64,000 nucleotides of DNA from Gluconobacter albidus. Its GTDB lineage: Bacteria; Pseudomonadota; Alphaproteobacteria; Acetobacterales; Acetobacteraceae. This document shows positions 54,139 to 64,000 of the stretch, one piece after another. The notes under the pieces were generated by a model that did no database searches, was not told the DNA's origin, and was given only the letters and a program-made list of their open reading frames with translations. The stretch is from positions 310,001-374,000 of the forward strand of contig NZ_BEWL01000002.1 of assembly GCF_002723915.1 (NCBI RefSeq), written 5' to 3'. The number at the start of each line of letters is the position of its first letter. The first letter of the stretch is position 1. A program made the position numbers and the translations under genes.

Positions 54139-54344
54139 TGCCGGTGCAGGTCAATCTGGATGAGTTGCTGAAGGCGCGGGGTATGTCTTTGACGGAACTG
54201 TCGGAGAAAGTGGGGCTGACGCTGGCCAATCTCTCCATTCTCAAGACAGGCAAAGCAAAGGCGATCCGTTTTTCGACCCTTGAGGCCTTGTGTCGGGTTC
54301 TCAACTGCCAGCCGGGCGATCTTCTTCGATATTCAGGCGACTGA
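54138..54344 (+). CDS. small Xre-family regulator (YozG-like)
   Basis: A 68-aa helix-turn-helix protein of the Cro/C1 type: VNLDELLKARGMSLTELSEK, with the recognition helix near LTLANLSILKTGKAKAIRF, and the ending ALCRVLNCQPGDLL typical of YozG. It consists of the DNA-binding domain only. As it is translated with the DUF2975 gene and two identical palindromes lie at their promoter, it most likely represses its own operon, perhaps in response to the membrane partner. Confidence 0.87.
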   Translation: MPVQVNLDELLKARGMSLTELSEKVGLTLANLSILKTGKAKAIRFSTLEALCRVLNCQPGDLLRYSGD

Positions 54345-54349
54345 AAATG

Positions 54350-54383
54350 AAAAACCCCGCCAGATTGCTCTGGCGGGGTTTTT
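54350..54383. terminator. bidirectional terminator between Xre gene and carB
   Basis: AAAAACCCCGCCAGA pairs perfectly over 15 base pairs with TCTGGCGGGGTTTTT around TTGC. Both strands have a five-T tract after the stem, so it can end both converging operons. Confidence 0.9.
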
Positions 54384-54399
54384 CAAGGTCAGGAAGGGG

Positions 54400-57654
<3,255 letters not shown>

Positions 57655-57657
57655 GGC

Positions 57658-59037
57658 TCAGGCTCCTGCTTTAGCGCGACGGTCCATGACCGCGACGAAA
57701 CGCTCGAAAAGATAGAAACTGTCGGACGGGCCGGGGCTCGCCTCGGGATGGTACTGGACGGAGAAGGCGTCTTTCGTGGTGGAGGCGATGCCTTCGTTGG
57801 AGCCGTCGAACAGGCTCACATGCGTCACCTTCACGTCCGCAGGCAGAGACTTTTCGTCCACGGCGAAGCCGTGGTTCTGGCTGGTGATTTCCACGCGGCC
57901 GGTCTCGACGTCCTTGACCGGCTGGTTCGCACCGCGATGGCCGCGCTCCAGCTTGTAGGTCTTGCCGCCCAGCGCCTGTGCGAGGAGCTGATGGCCGAGG
58001 CAGATGCCGAAGACGGGGACGTTTGCGTCCAGCACCGTGCGGATGGCGGGGACGGCATAGGTGCCGGTCGCGGCCGGATCGCCGGGGCCGTTGGAGAGGA
58101 ACACGCCTTCGGGCTTGAGTTCCAGGATCTCTTCAGCCGTGGCCGTGGCGGGCAGGACGGTGACGTCACATCCGGCGGTCACGAGGCAGCGCAGGATGTT
58201 GTCCTTGGCGCCGTAGTCCATGGCGACCACGCGGCGGCGGTTTTCGGTCCGGGCCGGGCGGGTGGTTTCCCAGACGCCTTCGGTCCAGACCCGCTTGGGC
58301 TGAGTCACCTCTTTGGCGAGGTCCATGCCTTCGAGGCCGGGCCACTGGCGGCCGCGGTTCAGCAGGCTGTCCGTGTCGATGCGGCCGTTTTCCGGGAAGG
58401 CGAGGATGGCGGTCTGTGGGCCGCTGTCGCGCAGGGTGCGGGTGATGGCGCGGGTATCGACGCCGCTGATGCCCGCACGGCCGTGCTGCTTCAGCCAGGC
58501 GGCGAGGGGCTCGTTGGAGCGCCAGCTTGCGGGGGCCGTGATGTCCTCCTTCACGACGGCACCGAGGGCAGCCATTTTCGGGGCCTCGTTGTCATCGGCG
58601 TTCGTGCCGACATTGCCGATATGCGGGAAGGTGAAGGTCACGATCTGTCCGGCGAAGGACGGGTCTGTCAGGGTTTCCTGATAGCCGGTCATGCCGGTGG
58701 AGAAGCAGAGTTCTCCGACGGCGCCTTCCGTATGGGCGCCGAAGCCGCGGCCCCACAGGACTGTCCCGTCTGCAAGGACAAGGGCGGCGTTGGCGCCGGG
58801 AGGGCAGGGATTGGACACGTCCGTCTCTCTTTCTTGTTCTTGTGGGGTTTGAGGTGCGGTGAGATCCGCTGTCAGATCCTGAAGGGCGATTCCCGGCACG
58901 CGCAGCAGGGCCGGCCAGTGTTTGGTGGGGACCATGCGGGACTGGCGCCATTTGCGCACGGCTTCCAGCCCAACGCCGGCGAGAGCGGCGATTTCGTCCG
59001 CGCCTCCGGCTTTTTCGATGATTCTGTCGATGTCCAT
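57658..59037 (-). CDS. carA: carbamoyl-phosphate synthase small subunit with N-terminal HTH domain
   Basis: CarA is the glutaminase subunit. Residues 74-459 are normal CarA: PHIGNVGTNADDNEAPKMAA, the nucleophile cysteine in VFGICLGHQLLAQALGG and the catalytic pair in QYHPEASPGPSDS. Residues 1-73, in frame without a stop, form a small helix-turn-helix of the YdaS/Cro type (IIEKAGGADEIAALAGVG, EAVRKWRQSRMVP), then a Q- and P-rich linker. A GTG at 58818 with GAAAGAGAG upstream would give plain CarA of 386 aa, so one or both forms may be made. The ATG at 59037 has a GGGG site. Confidence 0.92.
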   Translation of the reverse strand: MDIDRIIEKAGGADEIAALAGVGLEAVRKWRQSRMVPTKHWPALLRVPGIALQDLTADLTAPQTPQEQERETDVSNPCPPGANAALVLADGTVLWGRGFGAHTEGAVGELCFSTGMTGYQETLTDPSFAGQIVTFTFPHIGNVGTNADDNEAPKMAALGAVVKEDITAPASWRSNEPLAAWLKQHGRAGISGVDTRAITRTLRDSGPQTAILAFPENGRIDTDSLLNRGRQWPGLEGMDLAKEVTQPKRVWTEGVWETTRPARTENRRRVVAMDYGAKDNILRCLVTAGCDVTVLPATATAEEILELKPEGVFLSNGPGDPAATGTYAVPAIRTVLDANVPVFGICLGHQLLAQALGGKTYKLERGHRGANQPVKDVETGRVEITSQNHGFAVDEKSLPADVKVTHVSLFDGSNEGIASTTKDAFSVQYHPEASPGPSDSFYLFERFVAVMDRRAKAGA

Positions 59038-59101
59038 GGTCGCCCCGTTGCTGACTGCCGGATGTACTCTGGAGCCTCTGAATAAGGGATCGGAAACGGA
59101 A

Positions 59102-59162
59102 TGGGAAGTTTTTTCCCACTGTGCGTTCTGCATGCCGGGAGGGGGTGGGAAGTTTTTTCCGA
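59102..59162. promoter_or_regulatory. twin palindromes in the carA upstream region
   Basis: TGGGAA-GTTTT-TTCCCA (59102-59118, perfect 6+6) and TGGGAA-GTTTT-TTCCGA (59146-59162, one mismatch) share 15 identical bases and lie 44 bases apart, 65 and 109 bases before the HTH-CarA start. They look like operators. They also lie upstream of the divergent yqeY gene. Confidence 0.6.
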
Positions 59163-59202
59163 ATGGCTCAGCAAATGGTGTGTTCGGGCTGCATCGGCGG
59201 AG

Positions 59203-59223
59203 GCTGGATTGTTGCAATCCGGC
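59203..59223. promoter_or_regulatory. inverted repeat in the carA-yqeY divergent region
   Basis: GCTGGATTG pairs with CAATCCGGC (one T:G) around TTG, with a perfect GGATTG/CAATCC core. It lies 88 bases before yqeY and could be an RNA hairpin in its leader or a further operator. Nothing else in this 273-base gap is recognised apart from the twin palindromes. Confidence 0.4.
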
Positions 59224-59310
59224 TTTTGTGCGATTTTGCCGCGATTCAAGAAATGAGGGACAGTTCGCCAAGGGAGTTTCCTGCGGGCTGTCCGATGAAG
59301 GAGAACGGCT

Positions 59311-59766
59311 ATGTCGCTTCGCAAGCAGATCATGGATGACCTCAAGACGGCGATGAAGGCCGGTCAGTCCGAGACGGTGGCGCAGATCCGCGGGATCACG
59401 GCCAAGATCAAGGATCTGGATGTCGCTGCCCGTGCCAAGAGCGCCGAGGTGACGGATACGGACATCATTTCCGCCCTGCGCTCCATGATCAAGTCCCGCA
59501 CGGAATCCGCTACGATGTATCGTGAGGGTGGCCGTCCGGAACTGGCGGAAAAGGAAGAGGGCGAGATCGCCACGATCAAGTCCTACCTGCCGCCGGAACT
59601 CGATGAGTCCGCGCTGAAGGCCGGGATCGCCGAAGCGGTGCAGAAGACCGAAGCGGCGGGCATGAAGGACATGGGCAAGGTCATGGCGGCTCTGAAGGAG
59701 CGCTTCGGCGCGGATCTGGACCCGGCGAAGGCCAGCGCGCTGGTGAAGGCGCATCTCTCGGCCTGA
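59311..59766 (+). CDS. yqeY: GatB/YqeY domain protein
   Basis: A 151-aa YqeY protein, a tRNA-binding-type fold shared with the tail of GatB. It begins MSLRKQIMDDLKTAMKAGQS and shows the core segments ALRSMIKSRTESATMYREGG and EIATIKSYLPPELDESAL, with GKVMAALKERFGADLDPAKA at the end. Its activity is not established; a link to translation has been suggested. It is usually linked to dnaG-rpoD, as here, though two genes intervene. Confidence 0.95.
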   Translation: MSLRKQIMDDLKTAMKAGQSETVAQIRGITAKIKDLDVAARAKSAEVTDTDIISALRSMIKSRTESATMYREGGRPELAEKEEGEIATIKSYLPPELDESALKAGIAEAVQKTEAAGMKDMGKVMAALKERFGADLDPAKASALVKAHLSA

Positions 59767-59793
59767 TCGACCGTTCAGAAGGTCATGATGCAG

Positions 59794-59824
59794 AAAGCCG
59801 CTCCTTCGGGGGCGGCTTTTTTGT
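59794..59824 (+). terminator. terminator after yqeY
   Basis: AAAGCCGCTCC pairs with GGGGCGGCTTT around a TTCG tetraloop and ends in six Ts. A clear intrinsic terminator, 28 bases after the yqeY stop. Confidence 0.88.
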
Positions 59825-59895
59825 TGGGACGGGCGTTTGACAGCGGAGCGTGGAGGTCATCACTCTGATGTTCGGATTTTACGAATGAGGCCAGA

Positions 59896-60846
59896 ATGTC
59901 CGCAGGTGGTTCAGCGAAGGTCGTTTTCATTGCCCTGGGGGTGAATTTCGGGATTGCCTGCGTGAAGGGGGCTGCTGCGCTCCTGACCGGTTCGGCGGCC
60001 ATGCTGGCGGAGACGGTTCATTCGTTTGTCGACTGCGGCAACCAGATCCTGCTGCTGGTGGGGATGAAGCGGGCGGCGGCTCCGGCGACGAAAGAGCATC
60101 CGCTGGGACATCACCGGGAGCTTTATTTCTGGACGCTGGTTGTGGCGGGGGCGCTGTTTGTCGGCGGTGGCGTCGCATCCCTGCATGAGGGCTGGGAAAA
60201 GGTCTGGCATCCGTCGGCGATGGAGTCTGTCCATATTCTGGAACATGTCCTGCCCGGCTGGTGGCTGAACGTGGCCATTCTCGGGATTTCGGGCAGCATG
60301 GAGGGATATGGTTTTCTGGCGGCCATGAAGTCCATGCCATCGGGCAAGGGATCGCTGTGGACCATGATCCGGCGCAGTACCGATCCGGGGCTGTTTGTCG
60401 TGCTGTTCGAGGACGGCGCGGCGCTGGTCAGTCTGATGATCGCGCTGCTCTTTACGGTTTTGTCCGTTGTGACGGGATGGCATGTTCTGGATGGCGTTGC
60501 GTCGCTGCTGATCGGGGTGGTTCTGGTGATCGTGGCGGTGCTGCTGACGAACGAGACGCGCTCTCTGCTGGTCGGGGAGAGCAATCCGGAAATTGACGCC
60601 TATGTGCGCAAAGAGGCGATGAGACTGCCGGGTGTGGTCGGGGTGAACGAGGTCGTGACCGAAACGCGGGGACCGGGGAGCATCATCGTTCTGCTGTCGC
60701 TGGACTGGGAGGATACGTTGACAGCGGGGCAGGTCGAGCAGGGGGTTTCTGCGCTGGAGCGGGTGACGCGGGCGCGGTATCCGTCGGTCATGCGGATGTA
60801 TGTCGAAGCACAGGACCACAGGGATGGTGTGCCAGTTCCGATCTGA
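59896..60846 (+). CDS. cation diffusion facilitator transporter
   Basis: A 316-aa inner-membrane CDF protein exporting divalent metals, probably zinc or similar. Six membrane segments are visible, with the first metal site HSFVD (near residue 42) in helix 2 and FEDGAALVSL in helix 5, where the more common HxxxD is replaced by an E-D pair as in the ZnT9-like branch. The C-terminal cytoplasmic domain (residues 230-305) follows. Between helices 3 and 4 is a longer loop than usual (GWEKVWHPSAMESVHILEH). Substrate unproven. Confidence 0.88.
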   Translation: MSAGGSAKVVFIALGVNFGIACVKGAAALLTGSAAMLAETVHSFVDCGNQILLLVGMKRAAAPATKEHPLGHHRELYFWTLVVAGALFVGGGVASLHEGWEKVWHPSAMESVHILEHVLPGWWLNVAILGISGSMEGYGFLAAMKSMPSGKGSLWTMIRRSTDPGLFVVLFEDGAALVSLMIALLFTVLSVVTGWHVLDGVASLLIGVVLVIVAVLLTNETRSLLVGESNPEIDAYVRKEAMRLPGVVGVNEVVTETRGPGSIIVLLSLDWEDTLTAGQVEQGVSALERVTRARYPSVMRMYVEAQDHRDGVPVPI

Positions 60847-60892
60847 AGCGGGCTAACCGGGCTTCCGTTGAAGAAAGCCCGGTGTGGTGTGC

Positions 60893-61264
60893 TTACTGGG
60901 GCTGCGCCGGAGCCGTTGCGGCAGGCGCGGTGGTTGCAGGTGTCGTGCCGGTCATCTGGCCGGGCTTTGTGGAGTGTTCCACGTCATAAGCCGTTGCCTT
61001 TTCTTCGTAAGAACCCTTGGCGCCCGGGTGCTCCTGATCGTACAGGGCTGCCTTGGCGCGGGCTTCCTTGCGGTAGCGGTGACGCACATACATGCCGGTC
61101 ACGCAGCCGCCCATGGCACCCAGAACGCCATGATGGTTGGCGACGTGCCCGCCGACGGCGCCGGCGGCACCGTATTTGAGGCATCCGCCCGGTTCTGCCT
61201 GCGCTGTCGTAAGCGACGTCGCCAGCAGGCCGGTTGCGGCTGCAAGCATCAGGTACTTTTTCAT
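60893..61264 (-). CDS. exported glycine-zipper-like small protein
   Basis: A 123-aa exported protein: signal peptide MKKYLMLAAATGLLATSLTT (cleavage probably after AQA), then a glycine-rich stretch (KYGAAGAVGGHVANHHGVLG) between two cysteines of two GGC motifs that resembles glycine-zipper 17-kDa surface antigens, then a charged region (RHRYRKEARAKAALYDQEHP) and a threonine/alanine/proline tail. No lipobox. Likely periplasmic or envelope associated, possibly inserted into membranes. Function unknown. Confidence 0.75.
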   Translation of the reverse strand: MKKYLMLAAATGLLATSLTTAQAEPGGCLKYGAAGAVGGHVANHHGVLGAMGGCVTGMYVRHRYRKEARAKAALYDQEHPGAKGSYEEKATAYDVEHSTKPGQMTGTTPATTAPAATAPAQPQ

Positions 61265-61286
61265 GAATGCTTCCTGTTGTTCAAAA

Positions 61287-61305
61287 CTGCCGGAGCACCC
61301 GGCAG
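61287..61305 (-). promoter_or_regulatory. hairpin before the glycine-zipper-like gene
   Basis: CTGCCGG pairs perfectly with CCGGCAG around five bases, 22 bases upstream of the minus-strand ATG. It could be part of that gene's leader. Confidence 0.3.
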
Positions 61306-61318
61306 CAGAGAGAGGGCT

Positions 61319-61334
61319 TTAAGCATGCCTTAAC
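61319..61334 (+). promoter_or_regulatory. CtrA-like binding site upstream of dnaG
   Basis: TTAA-N7-TTAAC, an exact match to the alphaproteobacterial CtrA full-site consensus (TTAA-N7-TTAAC), in the divergent region between the exported protein and dnaG. The site is itself palindromic (TTAAG-N5-CTTAA), which leaves open another regulator. Confidence 0.45.
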
Positions 61335-61490
61335 CCTGCATCCGGAACAACAGGCCGGGCAGGGGCAGGAATCTGAAACGGGGTGTGACGGATGTGGATT
61401 CTGGAAGAAAGTTTCCTTTAAACATGAGCGCTGGCGCTGTATGCGCTCATGGTTCTTCTCTCTGACGTGCATGAAAGGCTCTTTCTGCCC

Positions 61491-63338
61491 ATGGCAATTG
61501 ATGCGGCCTTTCTGGATGAATTACGGAACAGGACGCCGCTTCCGTCGCTGATCGGGCGCCGCAACAAGCTGGTGAGGTCTGGGCGGAACTGGAAAACCTG
61601 CTGCCCGTTTCACGGCGAAAAAACGCCGTCCTTCTACATTTATGACGATCATTTCCATTGCTTTGGCTGCGGTGTGCATGGAGATGCGATCTCTTATGTG
61701 ATGCAGAGCGAGGGGCGCAGTTTTCCCGAAGCGGTCGAACAGCTTGCCTCGGAAGCCGGGCTTGAAGTCCCGAAAGCGGATCCGCGAACCGAGGCGCGTG
61801 CGCGCGAAGCGCAGTCTCTGGGCGATGTTCTGAATCTGGTGCAGGAAAGTTACCGCCGCCGTCTGTATCGTCCGGAGGGACGCGAAGGGCTGGCCTACCT
61901 GCGTGGACGGGGCCTGACGGATCAGACGATCGAGCGGTTTGGTCTGGGTTGGTCAGGGGACGGGCGGCAGCTGCTGGACGAACTGCGGCCGCATGGCGTG
62001 AGCGTCGAAATGCTGATCCGTGCGGGTGTCATGCGGGTGGACGAGCAGGGGGCGCCGAAGGGGGAGCTGTTCTTCAACCGTGTGACGTTCCCGATCCGGG
62101 ACCGGCGGGGGCGGATGATGTCCTTCGGTGCGCGGACGCTGGGAGACGGGCAGCCCAAATATCTCAATGGTCCGGAGACGGCGCTGTTCTCCAAGCGGCG
62201 GACATTGTTCAATCTCGATCTGGCGCGGGAGGGTGTGCATCGCGGAGCGGATCTCGTGGTGGTCGAGGGGTATATGGACGTGATCGCCTTGGATCAGGCC
62301 GGGTTTGGGGGGGCAGTCGCCCCTCTGGGCACCGCGATGGGGGAGGAGCAGCTTGAACTGCTGTGGCGCATGTCGCCGTCGCCGATCCTGTGTCTGGACG
62401 GCGATGCGGCAGGGGCTCGGGCGGCGCTTCGTGTGTGTGAAGTTTCGCTGCCGCTGCTTTCACCGGAGCGGACGATCCGCTTCTGCCGGCTGGATGCGCA
62501 GGACGATCCGGACAGTCTGATCCGCAGCCGTGGACCGCGGGCCATGCAGGAGGCCTTGTCAGGGGCGACGTCCATGGCGGAGGAGCTGTTCGGGCTTCTG
62601 ACTGCAGGGCTGGTCGATCCGGGGCCGGATCAGCGGGCGGCGCTGCGGGAAAAGCTGGTGACGCTGTCGAAGCTGATCCCGGACAGGGCGTTGGCTTCGG
62701 AATATCGCAGCACGCTGCTGGACATGTTCTTCGAGCGTTTCAGGCGAAAAAAGACTTTCCAGCGCAAGGGTGGCGAAAGTCTGAAGCTGTCCACGCAGGC
62801 CCCCGGCGCGATGCGCGATGTGGAGTCGGGGAATGTGGAGCGGCTCAACATCATGACGGCGATGCTGCTGCGGCATCCCGATATCCTTCCGGAAGTGGAA
62901 CAGGCCTATGCGGGGCTTTCTCTTCCGTCCGATCTGGATCGTTTGCGCTCGGCTCTTCTGGACTGGTCCTGTCAGGAAGAGGCGCGCGATGCCCTGACGG
63001 AAGAGAGCTGCATGGCGTGGCTTGAGGGACATGGACTGACGGATCTGGCCGAGGCGCTGAAAAGCGGGCCGTTGCCACGAAGTGTGGGAGACGGGAAGGT
63101 CCGAGACGAGGTTTTGACGGTGGATGTCATTGAAAGTTGGTGGCATTTTTATGCCTTGGTCAATTTTCAGACCTTCGAGCGCACTCTTGAAGAAGATGTG
63201 ACCAAAGCCGTGGTGAATGGTGACATGGAGTCTTTTGTGGACGAGAATGGCCAGAGCGGACTGCGCTTCCCCAGTGCGCTTATGACCCGGCTGCGTGTGC
63301 GCGACGCTTTGAAAAGCGGAGAGAGAGTCGGAGAGTGA
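61491..63338 (+). CDS. dnaG: DNA primase
   Basis: DnaG (615 aa) makes RNA primers at the replication fork. The N-terminal zinc-binding CHC2 domain shows CCPFHGEKTPSFYIYDDHFH and CFGCG; the TOPRIM core has VVVEGYMDVIALDQAG near residue 256; the C-terminal third is the less conserved DnaB-binding region. The ATG at 61491 (MAIDAAFLDELRNRT) is preferred to one 14 codons upstream because it fits the family and GAAAGG precedes it. rpoD follows after 166 bases. Confidence 0.95.
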   Translation: MAIDAAFLDELRNRTPLPSLIGRRNKLVRSGRNWKTCCPFHGEKTPSFYIYDDHFHCFGCGVHGDAISYVMQSEGRSFPEAVEQLASEAGLEVPKADPRTEARAREAQSLGDVLNLVQESYRRRLYRPEGREGLAYLRGRGLTDQTIERFGLGWSGDGRQLLDELRPHGVSVEMLIRAGVMRVDEQGAPKGELFFNRVTFPIRDRRGRMMSFGARTLGDGQPKYLNGPETALFSKRRTLFNLDLAREGVHRGADLVVVEGYMDVIALDQAGFGGAVAPLGTAMGEEQLELLWRMSPSPILCLDGDAAGARAALRVCEVSLPLLSPERTIRFCRLDAQDDPDSLIRSRGPRAMQEALSGATSMAEELFGLLTAGLVDPGPDQRAALREKLVTLSKLIPDRALASEYRSTLLDMFFERFRRKKTFQRKGGESLKLSTQAPGAMRDVESGNVERLNIMTAMLLRHPDILPEVEQAYAGLSLPSDLDRLRSALLDWSCQEEARDALTEESCMAWLEGHGLTDLAEALKSGPLPRSVGDGKVRDEVLTVDVIESWWHFYALVNFQTFERTLEEDVTKAVVNGDMESFVDENGQSGLRFPSALMTRLRVRDALKSGERVGE

Positions 63339-63504
63339 CTGGACTGATGTAGCGGCAGGGCTTGTTGTAAAGAAATGGAATCGGAACGACTTTTATTCCC
63401 GAAAGGTTGCATTCTTTGGAGCCGCAATCTTGACTTCGGGCGAAGGATCGACCACCTGCACGCTGCCGGATTGCTAACTCGCGGCGGAGTTGACGGAGAG
63501 ACGA

Positions 63505-64000
63505 ATGGCGACGAAAACAGCCTCTGGAACGGATCGGAACGCGCAGGAACAGGAGGGGGATACCACTCTCCTTGATACGCAGTCCGCTGCCGTCAAGCGG
63601 CTGATCGCCAAAGGGCGTGAACGCGGGCATATCACTTTTGATGAACTGAATGCGGTCCTGCCGCAGGACCAGATGTCTTCGGAGCAGATCGAGGACATTA
63701 TGGCGGCCCTGTCGGAAATGGGCATTCAGGTCATCGAGAACGAGGAACAGGACGAAGCCGAGGGCCCTGCTGAAAAGGAAGCCGAAGCTGAGACCGAGGA
63801 AGCCGAAGGCCCTCAGGGGGGCAACGTCGATGCCGAGGCTGCCAGCCGCACGGATGATCCGGTCCGGATGTATCTGCGTGAGATGGGTTCGGTCGAGCTG
63901 CTGTCGCGCGAAGGCGAAATTGCGATCGCCAAGCGGATCGAGGCGGGTCGCGATGAGATGATCGGCGGCCTGTGCGAGAGCCCGTTGACGATTCGCGCCA
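63505..64000 (+). CDS. rpoD: RNA polymerase sigma-70 factor RpoD, N-terminal part
   Basis: The first 165 residues of the housekeeping sigma factor; the gene runs past the window end. Region 1.1 is seen as KRLIAKGRERGHITFDELNA and the following DQMSSEQIEDIMAALSEMGIQ segment; then an acidic, glutamate-rich linker (residues 90-115); then region 1.2 starting DDPVRMYLREMGSVELLSRE. GGAGAG lies four bases before the ATG. The 166-base gap after dnaG holds a TTGACT box (63430) but no convincing -10 and one GANTC site. Confidence 0.96.
   Translation, partial: MATKTASGTDRNAQEQEGDTTLLDTQSAAVKRLIAKGRERGHITFDELNAVLPQDQMSSEQIEDIMAALSEMGIQVIENEEQDEAEGPAEKEAEAETEEAEGPQGGNVDAEAASRTDDPVRMYLREMGSVELLSREGEIAIAKRIEAGRDEMIGGLCESPLTIRA

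Noticed and set aside
59038..59754. Extension of the carA frame by 239 codons
   Set aside because: It runs antisense through the real yqeY gene; the twin palindromes and the HTH start codon mark the true 5' end.
63430..63460. TTGACT as a rpoD promoter
   Set aside because: No acceptable -10 box at 16-18 bases; kept only as a remark in the rpoD entry.

Overview
The window is a GC-rich, gene-dense, single-copy-looking chromosomal segment of an alphaproteobacterium. Gene content (CcrM, short-LID Adk, TTG-started rpoA, EnvC-CtpA-deacetylase-RppH order, yqeY-dnaG-rpoD order, a polyol-permease-family transporter) points to the acetic acid bacteria (Acetobacteraceae), most likely Gluconobacter or a close relative. 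The genus is inference; no 16S gene is present. I see no tRNA or rRNA gene, insertion sequence, phage gene or CRISPR array.

Region 1 (1-17850, + strand) is the 3' end of rpoC and one long ribosomal superoperon: str (rpsL, rpsG, tuf, with fusA absent), S10 (rpsJ to rpsQ), spc (rplN to secY, adk) and alpha (rpsM, rpsK, rpoA, rplQ). RNA hairpins sit in most of the wider gaps and may punctuate it. Strong terminators follow tuf and rplQ.

Region 2 (17850-30770) holds a polyol-type MFS permease, two tiny membrane proteins, a minus-strand MdtABC-type RND efflux operon with its own outer-membrane channel, then a CsbD-like stress protein behind a textbook EcfG-type promoter and a GYF-domain membrane protein whose ribosome site lies inside a terminator hairpin. 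Region 3 (30770-32680) is rnhB-ccrM, behind a cluster of GANTC sites, which are CcrM's own methylation sites.

Region 4 (32690-44290) has an ankyrin protein, the MoxR-DUF58-DUF4159-vWA membrane module, divergent DUF1285-CCA transferase, and an MsbA-like ABC exporter meeting rppH tail to tail. Region 5 (43774-50160, minus) is gpmI-envC-ctpA-deacetylase-rppH, a glycolysis and cell-envelope operon. Region 6 (50160-54345) has csbD, msrB-upp, a DUF1330 gene, ilvA-greA, and a low-GC DUF2975/Xre regulator pair preceded by two identical 17-bp palindromes.

Region 7 (54400-64000) has carB-carA on the minus strand, where CarA carries an in-frame N-terminal helix-turn-helix domain and the promoter holds two copies of another 17-bp palindrome. 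It is divergent from yqeY, followed by a CDF transporter, a small exported glycine-rich protein, dnaG and the start of rpoD. The most interesting leads are the HTH-CarA fusion with its putative operators, the YoaS/YozG-like operon with its twin operators, the likely CcrM feedback promoter, and the EcfG promoter.
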